From: Panagrolaimus kolymaensis
Lineage: Eukaryota > Nematoda > Chromadorea > Rhabditida > Panagrolaimidae
Direction: 5' to 3'
NCBI GenBank assembly: GCA_028622995.1
Contig: JAJQJQ010000011.1
Span: 1,488,001-1,552,000, forward strand
DNA length: 64,000 nt
Of this stretch, positions 13,619 to 22,864 are shown one piece after another. The position numbers were made by a program, and so were the translations under genes. The notes beneath the pieces are model-generated. The model had not been told where the DNA came from. It did no database searches and saw only the letters and a list, made by a program, of their open reading frames with translations. Every line of letters begins with the position of its first letter. The first letter of the stretch is position 1.

Positions 13619-15486
13619 TTATCGAATGGCACTGTTTAGATCAAGTGGAGAACGAGTTGCACGTTGTTCTCCACTTTTTGAAAAGACATGCCAAAATCGA
13701 AGGGTTTCATCACCAGCTCCCGTAACAATGGATTCTCCACATGGTGACATTGCCTAAAAAAACCAATAAATAAATTTGTCATAGACTTGCTTGATCGATC
13801 ATATAAACTTTTCAGATGATTTATGATTAAAAAAAGCAAAGATAACTTACTAAATATAAAACCCGATGAGAATGGCCTTGAAGATGTGCAACAGCACGCA
13901 TTTGGGGATATTTCCATAAAACTATATGATTATAAGAATATCCATGAGTTGAAACTAATTCCGAACTATGTTTTGACCATGCAACATTACAAACTTGACT
14001 ACCAGTATCCACGCAATGAATTAATTGATTGGTTAAAGTATTCCAAAATCTTAAACATCTATCAGCGGTACCTCCACCAGAAACTAAAACTCCATGATGA
14101 TGTGGAGACCATGCGAGAGCTTTAACCGCTGCATTATGCTCAGTGTAAGTATGAACAGGTTCAGTTCGATTTAAATTCCAAACTAATAATTGATTATCAT
14201 TTCCACCGGATGCAAGATACTGCTTATTTGGAGACCATTTAAGCCCACAAACTTCTTGTCGATGATTTGTAAGCTTACGATCAATGTTATTATTTTCTCG
14301 TAAATCCCGTACTGAAATTGAGCGATCACGCGAACCAGAACAAATTAAATCATTATTCCATGCTAAACAACCAATTCGGCCATTATGCGATTCAAAACTA
14401 TGCAATAATTTTTGAGCTTGTGCATCCCAAATTTGTAATCGACCTCTATTAGTTCCAACAGCTAAATATTCACCGCGTTCAGCCCATTGAACTGAAGTTA
14501 CGGCATCTTGATCAAGACCAAGGTCGCAAAGTTTAACCACTTGACTATTATATGCGCTCCAAAGATATACACAAGTGTTAAGACCAACGGAAAGGATATT
14601 TTGAGAGGACCAATCAACGAGATTTAAATAAAAATCATCTTGTAGTTCAGGAGCATCTAATACTTTATAAGGATTTTTAGGAACTTTTCTTTGAGGTTTA
14701 CGAGGAGATTTGAGCAATCTTTGTGAATCAGATGAAAGAGGACTGGTTGAAAAGAGTGAAGACGATGAAGCAATTCCATGTTTAACCGGGGTTCGATTGG
14801 AAAAACGAAAAATTGGCCCTGGAGGTTGTCGACGAAGAATTTTAACACCCGTTCCACCAGAATTTTCAGACTAAAAATAAAAATTCAATATAGCAAAAAA
14901 CAAAAAATAAACTTACTCTGATATCAACGATAGACTCGTTAAGTAATTCATTGCTTAATAAAGCTCGATGAGTTAATAAATCATGATAACTATCATCTGG
15001 AGCCGATCTGGGATTTCCTGCATTTGGTGTTGTTGGTGGAGGTAAATGTGAAGGTGCAGTGTAAATCATGGGGCCATTATTATTATTATGATTTGCACCA
15101 CCACCGCCGCCGCCTTGATGCATTCCAGGATAATTTATAGGTTGATCACCACCTCCAACTCTCATCATGGCATTTAAATTTCTCTTAGCTGATGATGGAG
15201 TTTTAATTCTTGAATCCGAAAGCACAGACATATCTAATTTAGAGTATTTTTTTGTCCATTCCTTTTCATCTTCCCGAAATGGGATGTATCGATCGCCTCC
15301 ATCAGGTCGATACTTAGTTGGTGTAACTTGTGGCGAGCCATTCTAAAAATGGATGAGATAAAAATAGATTTATTAAACCATAAAAAATGTAAAACTCACA
15401 GGTGATATGTATTTTGTGGGAGAAGATTCCGGGACTACCGGATGTAAAATTTGCCGACAATATTCATCAGAATATATGGGATTCAT
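13619..15486 (-). CDS. fzr-1: Cdh1/Fizzy-related APC/C activator
   Basis: Cdh1 recruits substrates to the anaphase-promoting complex in late mitosis and G1. Four phase-0 exons (15486-15400, 15342-14917, 14870-13851, 13753-13619) give 555 residues. The N-terminal C-box DRYIPFR is at about 46-52, followed by a Gly/His/Asn-rich linker (a poly-Gly and poly-Asn stretch), a basic segment (SPRKPQRKVPKNPYKVLD) and the propeller beginning DDFYLNLVDWSSQN. The WD repeats carry typical blocks such as GCLAWNNDLICSGSRDRSI and SPNKQYLASGGNDNQLLVW. The protein ends NSAIR, the IR tail that docks on APC/C TPR subunits. The start was chosen at 15486 because the first exon reads in frame into the C-box. All functional motifs are intact, in contrast to the paralogue at 4.7-5.9 kb. 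Confidence 0.95.
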
Positions 15487-16420
15487 TCGAATGCTTTAAC
15501 AATGAATAGATATAGCACTATAAATAAAAACGTATAGTCCAAAAAGAAAAGGAAATACTTTGGAGATTTTTTCTGTAAATTTTGATAAAGGCAAACACTA
15601 ACAAAAAAAAATAATAACACGCATACAATTAAAGAACATAAGAACAAAAATAAACACCGAAGACTTTTATCTTTTGCCTTTGAATTATTTCCGCATTGAA
15701 AAAAGGGAATAGAGCGGCATTAAAGCAAGCAACCAAACATTTGCCATCTTTGAGCTTTGCCAACTCTAATGCGCCCTGCTGGCCATCATCATCTCCGCGC
15801 TCCACCTTTTTTCTCTCCTTTTTTTGTTACTTGTTAGTTCGTTTTTGTCGGAGTCTTGCGCTGCTTGCTTCTTTTTTTAAACAAAAAAATCAATAAACCA
15901 CACGAAATACAAACGTCGCACATCTAACATAGGCAGCTTTTTTCGCATAACCAGCTGCGAGAATAATTTTTATGAAGAAAAGCGCCATCGTTGCTTCATT
16001 GACGCGTGTGCGTCGTCTCCGTTGTTTGTTCGAATGCTTCGCTTTCATTGAACAAACGAAACGAAAAAAAAAAGCTTTTATTGTCCTTTCAATCATTTTA
16101 TAAATAAACTAGCAATTAAAAATCAGAGATCCAAGAACCAAAGCTTTGATAAAAAAAATGAAATATAAGTTAAAAATAATCAAGTAAATTCGACATAGTA
16201 TGAAAAATTAAATCCATTTAACATAAAATAATAAATATCACGTGAAATTTCAGAAGTAGTCTGTCTTTATAGAATGCGTCATATTTAATACATAATTGGC
16301 AAAATGTTCTTAGTAATGACGACCAGTAATTTTTAGAAGAAAAAAATTGACATTTTATGAAATCTAAGTTTGAGCAAAACCCAAACCTCTCTAAACTTGT
16401 ACAAACTATCCATCGAATTC
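15487..16420. promoter_or_regulatory. divergent promoter region of fzr-1 and ncap-1
   Basis: Intergenic region between two divergent genes. It is GC-richer than other spacers around 15770-16050. It holds the 21-base element at 15999-16019 that is repeated exactly at 44840-44860. No TATA box is obvious; expression of both neighbours is presumably broad. Confidence 0.45.
15999..16019. promoter_or_regulatory. 21-base element, copy 1 (core TGCGTCGTCTC)
   Basis: Reads TTGACGCGTGTGCGTCGTCT plus C. The same 21 bases recur upstream of the 45.05 kb gene, and the core TGCGTCGTCT occurs at 25842-25851 upstream of another gene. Function is inferred only from recurrence in 5' flanks. Confidence 0.4.
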
Positions 16421-17161
16421 ATGGATTCGTATGAAAGAGTTTTGTTGGTAAAGAATGAAGTGTTTGTATTCCGGCTACCTCCTTTAACCTCAGGAACTTC
16501 TGGCTATAAGTATATTATCTTATTGATTTATAAAGTTTGTATACATTCATTTTTCTAGAGCAGCTGATTGGGACCTTCAAACCCCCAATTGGACCGGGAG
16601 AATGAAACTCGTTTCCGTGGATGATAAACTTGAAATTAGATTGGAAGATAAATCCACTGGTATTTTTTTAAATACTTAAGATTACGTTAGTTTCGCTCTT
16701 TTACAGGAAATTTATATGCCAAAGCTCCCATTGCTGCTGCTGGCGCGCCCGATTTTGATCAAGTTACAGATTCTTCAAGATATTTTGTTATACGTTTAAA
16801 AAATGATAGTGGCCAAACAGCTTTTATTGGAATTGGATTTGCTGATAGATCGGATTCATTTGATTTAAATGTTGCAATCCAAGATCATTTTAAATCCATT
16901 AAAAAGGAGGAAGAACAAAGTCATGAAGATCTTTCAAAACCACAATTGGATTTAAGCTTTAAAGAAGGGCAAACTATTACTGTCAATATTGGTGTAAGCT
17001 TTATATTCATTCTTTTGTTTTTGTTTTAAAATTAGTTTAATTTTTAGAAGAAAACAACAGCTTCAACTCAACGACCTAAGGCTACTGCTGGTAGCGATAA
17101 TAATGCAATACCATTGCTTCCACCTCCTCCACCATCTTCTTCAAGCAGAAGACGGAATTAA
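16421..17161 (+). CDS. ncap-1: NECAP endocytosis accessory protein
   Basis: NECAP binds the AP-2 clathrin adaptor and regulates its active state at the plasma membrane. Four exons (16421-16509, 16559-16659, 16707-16993, 17048-17161) join to 196 residues. The PHear fold fills residues 1 to about 160, with family blocks YERVLLVKNEVFVFRLPP, AADWDLQTPNWTGRMKL, DSSRYFVIRL, AFIGIGFADRSDSFDLN and LDLSFKEGQTITVNIG. The C-terminus is a short Pro/Ser/Arg-rich tail without the WxxF motif of vertebrate NECAP. The start is the ATG at 16421; in-frame sequence upstream lacks another ATG. First gene of a tightly spaced + strand cluster, 263 bases before the next start. Confidence 0.94.
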
Positions 17162-17424
17162 TTAATTTTTTTACTTTTTCAAAAAAAATTGTAATTTATT
17201 TTTTTATTTATGTATGTTGTAGAATATTGGAATTTATGGTAGAGGACTTTTTATTTATTTCAGAGAGTTTTCCTAGTTTTGCATTGCTTTTTTGTTTGTT
17301 TGTTCGTGAAAACATGCCAAAATAGAGAAACTTGTTGTTAAGATTTTTTGAATATGATAACGTTTTTAACGCTTTAATATCTTTTTATCATTTTATTTTG
17401 CCCTTTTTATAATATAACGCTAAG

Positions 17425-18068
17425 ATGCTGGGCGATGTCGAACAACTTCAAGAAAAACCTCCACATGAAGCAACCCCGATGGCAATAAGACGGCTAACAA
17501 TGGATTATAAAAATCTTATTAATGATCCTCTGCCGTCTGTTATTGCTCATCCCAAACCAAGTAATATTCTTGAATGGCATTATGTCATTTATGGAGCTCC
17601 TGATTCTTCCTACGAAGGTATGTCTTTATTTTTTTGCGATTTAGTTATATGTGTTAAATTTCAGGTGGATATTATCATGGTAAACTTGTATTTCCAGCTG
17701 ATTTTCCTTTTCGTCCACCAGCAATATATATGATTACACCATCAGGTCGTTTTCATACTGATAAAAAGATTTGTTTATCAATAAGTGATTTCCATCCGGA
17801 TAAGTGGCAGCCTTCTTGGACTGTAGCTTCAATTTTAACGGGTTTTGTCTCATTTATGAATGACACAGATTATTCTCACATTGGTGGAATCATTCACACG
17901 AATGAGGAAAAACGTAAATTTGCTTCAGAATCGCGTGAATTTAATCTAAAAAATCCTGAATTTTGTGAAATGTTTGAAGATTTAATTCCTTTAATGAAAA
18001 TGAGTGATGATGATTTTGACGAAGATGAATTGGATGAAGAAGATGTTCCTTCGGAAGATAATTCATAA
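17425..18068 (+). CDS. UBE2J2/ubc-26-like E2 ubiquitin-conjugating enzyme without membrane anchor
   Basis: E2 of the UBC6/UBE2J family, which works with ER ligases in protein quality control. Two exons (17425-17617, 17665-18068) give 198 residues. The UBC fold is complete: [40 protein letters not shown], and the catalytic site KKICLSISDFHPDKWQPSW with the active-site Cys. Family members normally end in a membrane helix. This copy ends in an acidic tail (DDDFDEDELDEEDVPSEDNS) and the 300 bases downstream do not encode a helix. It is a tandem duplicate of the next gene, with matching intron position. The start ATG follows CTAAG directly, a possible trans-splice site. Probably active, but cytosolic or nuclear rather than ER-bound. 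Confidence 0.9.
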
Positions 18069-18371
18069 AAGCTTTAATCGATATCTGTTCTTTCGTTTTT
18101 TATTTTGCCTCTTTTGTAAATAGCAATTTTTGATAGTTACGCATAGCTATAAACGTGTAAATATGTAAATATTTTTTACCTCATTAGATGAGCTTATCAA
18201 AGATTTTCGATATAAAATATTTAAATTTCTACTGTATTTTCACTTTTTTAAAAGAGTTTGAAACTCTTCGCGTATTTTTTCTTTCTTTGTTTTTTTGAAT
18301 TTTCTCATCTTCGAATTTTTTTAGCATTTTTCTTGTGCAACTATTTTCTTAATAACTGCATCGAATTCAAA

Positions 18372-19146
18372 ATGACTGGACCATCAATGACAGCTGTAAC
18401 AAGATTGAAGAAGGATTATCAACGTTTAATTAAAGATCCTGTTCCTTATGCTATTGCTCGACCATTATCATCAAATATTCTTGAATGGCATTATCTTGTT
18501 CGTGGTGCTCCTGATACTCCATATGAAGGTTTGTATTTTAAGCTTCTTTTTTGATGCACTCATACATATATATTTGTTTTTAGGAGGATATTATCATGGT
18601 AAACTCGTATTTCCAGCTGACTTCCCATTTCGTCCACCATCAATATATATGATCACGCCATCTGGTCGCTTTCAAACTGATACAAGACTATGTTTATCCA
18701 TAAGTGATTTTCATCCGGATACATGGAATCCATCTTGGAACGTAGCATCAATTTTAATGGGTCTTACATCATTCATGAATGAAAATACTCCAACTTATGG
18801 TAGCATTCAATCAAGTGTTCAAGAACGTAAATCGCTTGCCAAAAAATCAAAAAGATTTAATATTAAGAGTCCAAAATTTTGTGAAATCTTCGATGATATT
18901 GCTGAAGATTTGAAGAAAGAAATTCTCGAAGAAGATCGACTTGCAAATGTTTCAAATTCTGGTTCATCAAATGAGAAAGTTTCCAAGTAAATATTTTAAA
19001 GAGATTTTCTACGTTTTATCGTTAAACTATTTAGATCTCGTGATTCATATTCAATGACAGCAAATATTGTTCTTATGACTGGAGTTGTTGCACTTTTCTT
19101 TGCTGTACGTTATGTTATCATCTCAGCAAATATCACCGAATCTTGA
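18372..19146 (+). CDS. ubc-26: ER-anchored E2 ubiquitin-conjugating enzyme, UBE2J2 type
   Basis: Tail-anchored ER E2 for ER-associated degradation. Three exons (18372-18528, 18584-18986, 19035-19146) encode about 223 residues. The catalytic Cys lies in RLCLSISDFHPDTWNPSW, followed by the family block ENTPTYGSIQSS. Exon 3 encodes the C-terminal anchor (ANIVLMTGVVALFFAVRYVI) with a short lumenal end. The start is at 18372; an in-frame ATG-like extension further upstream is hydrophobic and absent from the family. AATAAA at 19174-19179 lies just past the stop. Its upstream tandem copy shares the catalytic domain but lacks this last exon. Confidence 0.93.
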
Positions 19147-19634
19147 ACGCTTTATTCATTCCACTTCATAAAGAATAAATTCACATTGAAATTGTATTTT
19201 TTCCTTTTCTTCTATTTAATTGTATTTTTCTTTTACAAATTTATGTCATACTGTTAACGTTGCAGTTGCAAAGAAACCGGTAATTGAAATGAGGGGCTTT
19301 GTTTTATTCTTTTTTCTTTATCATCGAGTTCTTCCCCTATGATTATTTCTTTATTTTGTCACTGATTTTAAAAATTTTTGTTTATTTTATCTTTCATATC
19401 TATCTTTTAAGCAGCCTTCACAAAAGTCATTTTTAGGCAGAAACATTTTTTAATAAATAATTTGGACATGTATATTTTTGAATAATAAACCGGAAACAAT
19501 GGTTATTAACCTAAAAGATTTTTTATCTCATGTTATTATTAATATTAGTGCTACGTATGCTAATTTTAGTTCTTTAAAAATAATGAAACGGGTTTTAATT
19601 TAATTAACTAACTTACGTACAAAACTGCCAAAAA
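19147..19634. other. spacer, no gene seen
   Basis: AT-rich spacer between ubc-26 and sqv-2 with the ubc-26 poly(A) signal at its left edge. No other feature recognised. Confidence 0.4.
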
Positions 19635-20718
19635 ATGAAAGTTTTATTTAAAAAGAAAACGCTTTTAATTGCATTGATATTTGCTTTTGAAGCTTTTATC
19701 TTTTTTATTGGACGATGCTCAAATTCTTGTTCAGTTACAGTATCACTTCCTCAGCAATATAATGATGAATCTCAAGCTCAAAGTTTGTTTCCATATTTTT
19801 TAGCAAAATCATTATCGTTTTCTTTAGTATCTTCTCCCCTACCTAAAACATTCCTCCTTATTGTTATTATGTCATCCCCAACAGAATCAGATATTCGTGA
19901 CACCATTCGAAACACATGGTTAAAATTATCTGCAAAAGGACCAACTCATTTTCGATGGATTTTTCCTATTGGTACTGCTAAACTTGATGAAACCGCATTG
20001 GTGGGTTTACGAATGGAACAAACTCAATTTGGAGATTTAGCTTTCCTACCAAATGTCACAGAAAGCTATGATAATTTAGCGCAAAAAACGGCACAAGCAA
20101 TAAATTTTTCTGTGAAAAATTATGATTTTAAATTTTTGTTGAAAGTTGATTCAGATAGTTTTGTTCGAGTTGGAGCTATAATGAAATCATTGAGAGATAT
20201 TGCGCACCCACGACTTTATTGGGGATTTCTTGATGGAAGAGCCAAACCATTTCGAACAGGAAAATGGAAAGAAGTTGATTGGATGCTTTGTGATAGATAT
20301 TTACCTTATCAGGTTACTTTTTTTTCTTCGTTAGTTTACTAAATTAAACTAATCTTTATAGCTTGGCGGTGGCTATGTTATTTCTCATGATCTTGCTTCA
20401 TTTGTTTCCAATAACCTCCAATATCTAAAATATTACGTCAGCGAAGACGTGAGCCTTGGAGTATGGCTGGCTGGAACAAATGCAAAATATGTTCATGATC
20501 CTCGTTTTGATACCGAATATCAATCACGTGGATGCAATAATGAATATTTAATAACTCATAAAAAATCTCCTCAACAAATGAAAGCCTTATTTGCAAATAT
20601 GCAACAAACTGGAAGATTGTGTTTTAAAGAATTTCAAGCTCGTCCTTCATATGTTTATGATTTTTCTGTTTCCCCCTCTCAATGTTGCACAAGAAAAAAT
20701 AATTCTGTAATTCCATAA
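19635..20718 (+). CDS. sqv-2: beta-1,3-galactosyltransferase 6 (glycosaminoglycan linker)
   Basis: Golgi enzyme (GT31) that adds the second galactose of the xylose-Gal-Gal-GlcA linker of chondroitin and heparan sulfate. Two exons (19635-20312, 20362-20718; unusual donor GTTACT) give 344 residues. A signal-anchor helix is at about 8-26. Conserved blocks are [11 protein letters not shown], the metal-binding [27 protein letters not shown], the acidic [10 protein letters not shown], and [25 protein letters not shown] split across 20520-20580, which is characteristic of this member. The C-terminus PSQCCTRK also matches the family. AATAAA is at 20846-20851. Confidence 0.93.
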
Positions 20719-20993
20719 TTTATTTCTTACAATGAAAAAAACTAATGTAAAAATTTTGCCTTTGATCTCTTTGCTTTACCTAAAAAAATGGGTGCTTTGA
20801 AAATTGCCATTTTGCCATAATTTTTGTTTGTATGTAAAATTTTTAAATAAAGTTTTTTCATTTTCCTTTAAAAGTGTCTGTCTTTCTGCAAACAGGATTT
20901 TCCTTTTATTACTTCTTTTAGGTTTTGTCAAATCAAACTCAAATTTTTATTTAAACAAAAGAATCAAGTGTGAATATCAACCATCATCAACCA

Positions 20994-22577
20994 ATGATAA
21001 AACTTTCAACTGGAACAAATCTTTATGAATGTTTGGCTCTTCCAACAACATGGATGTTTTCAATCATTATTAGAGATTTAATCATTGATAGAATAAATCC
21101 ACTACGAAGTTTTACTCCTGTGTACGTTTTTATATTTTATTACGATAAAACATTAATGATTGTTTTTTAGAAAATTATTCTTTCTTGATTATTTTACTTT
21201 TGTTTTTCCTCAACTTTTGTCTCAAACTTTATGTGCTGATTATTTGCTTGAATATGTTATATTTTTGGCTGTGCTATCTATTGGTATTAAATGTTTAATT
21301 CCTGAATGTAAAGAAAGGTCTCAAGATGTACCTGCAAGTGATGTGTATACATATTTAAGGTAAATATTTAGTTTGTAACTTTTGGATAATCATAATTACT
21401 GAAGACATTGTCATTTTAAATCTCTTATTTTTTTCAGAGGTTTCATCCAAATTTCAACTGCTGTGGCAATCCTTGGTGTTGATTTTCAAATATTTCCTCG
21501 ACGTTTTGCTAAAACTATTTCGTATGGAACTTCACCCATGGATTTTGGAACTTCAATGTTTGTTTTTGGAATGGGATTTGGAATTGGACTTATCAAAAAA
21601 CAACAATATGATTAGTAAGCCTTTTTATAACCTTGAACGCTGATATAATTTTACTTTTTTTTAGCTCTAAGAAGTCGCTGTTGAAATTTTTTCAAACTCT
21701 TGTCGTTTTGATTGTTCTTGGTTTAAGCAAGCCTGCATTTGCTACAACTTTTAATTATCCTACTATTGTAAAGGAATATGGCACACATTGGAATTTTTAC
21801 ATGACTTTAGCTGCTTTGAAAGTAAGACAATTACTGGGCTGCTGGTATTGTAATAATGAAATATTTTTTAGTTTGTTTCATTTTTGCCATCCATTTTTCC
21901 TATAATGATTGGCACTTTTGGTTCAATCTGGTTTGCATCAAGTCGTGATTTTGAAGTTTATTTGCTTAGTGATGAACGAAATTTGAATTCTTTGATCGAT
22001 TCAAATCGTGAAGGAATTTTCTCACTATTTGGTTACATTTTACTTTTGGACCTTAGTCGACGATTTGGTGAAGATTTGAGAAATCTTTTTAGGTAAGTAC
22101 TTTATTTTTTTACGTTATAATTTTCTTAACCATATTTTTAGTGAGCTTCTATCATGGAAAGCAACATGCTTCAGTTTAGCTTCATCGGCTGCTTACTTTG
22201 GTCTCTACAACATCATTACCATATACTTTGACTATCAAGCATCTCGTCGTGTCGCTAACCTACCATATGTTCTCATAGCTCTTGGTGCAACCCATTATAC
22301 TATTGGTGTCATTCAAATTGCTATGCTTCTTGCAAAACCTCGAATTACAAAACTTCAATCACTTTCCAATCATGTCGGTTCATGGAGTCTTACAACATTT
22401 CTCACAGCAAATCTTCTTACTGGTTTAACAAATATGGTAATGCAAACGGATGCTATTGATTCAATGTTCCTTCAATTTTCAATCCTTTTCACTTACACTT
22501 TGCTACTCTCTGGTATTGTTAACTTCATTTGTTGCTCAAATATCTTATCGTCCAAACCAAAAGAAAAAATGGGGTAA
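20994..22577 (+). CDS. PIGW: GPI inositol acyltransferase (PIG-W/GWT1)
   Basis: ER multi-pass enzyme that acylates the inositol of glucosaminyl-PI early in GPI-anchor synthesis. Six exons (20994-21121, 21171-21359, 21438-21614, 21665-21821, 21872-22092, 22142-22577) join in frame to 435 residues. Family signatures are the N-terminal STGTNLYECLALP, FAKTISYGTSPMDFG, SRREGIF-like SNREGIFSLFGY, RRVANLPYV and the C-terminal TANLLTGLTNM. Many hydrophobic helices fit the known topology. The start is the first ATG (20994) before the conserved GTNLYE; weaker in-frame upstream sequence lacks ATG. AATAAA at 22626-22631. It is the last gene of the + cluster that starts with ncap-1. Confidence 0.92.
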
Positions 22578-22864
22578 TATTTCAACTTGATTTTATATGC
22601 ACAATATTTTTTATGTAATAATAATAATAAATGTTAAAGTAAAAAGTGTGTTTTTTTGCAAAGTTTTTGAGATCATGGCAAGACCATATACAGAGTACAT
22701 AAAAAGAAAAAAGAAAGTAATATTGTAAAAAAAATTTTCACTGAGATCATTACTACATACTTTCATTGAATAAATTTTTTTATTTAAAGTTTTGTTTTTC
22801 ATTGGTATTTTTGTTGTGGCAGAAATGTGGATCAAATATGATGTTGTGATTTTGGAATTATTGA

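Noticed and set aside
13823..14125. 100-codon frame on the + strand
   Set aside because: It lies antisense within the fzr-1 WD40 exon and has no independent protein character; a shadow of the real gene.
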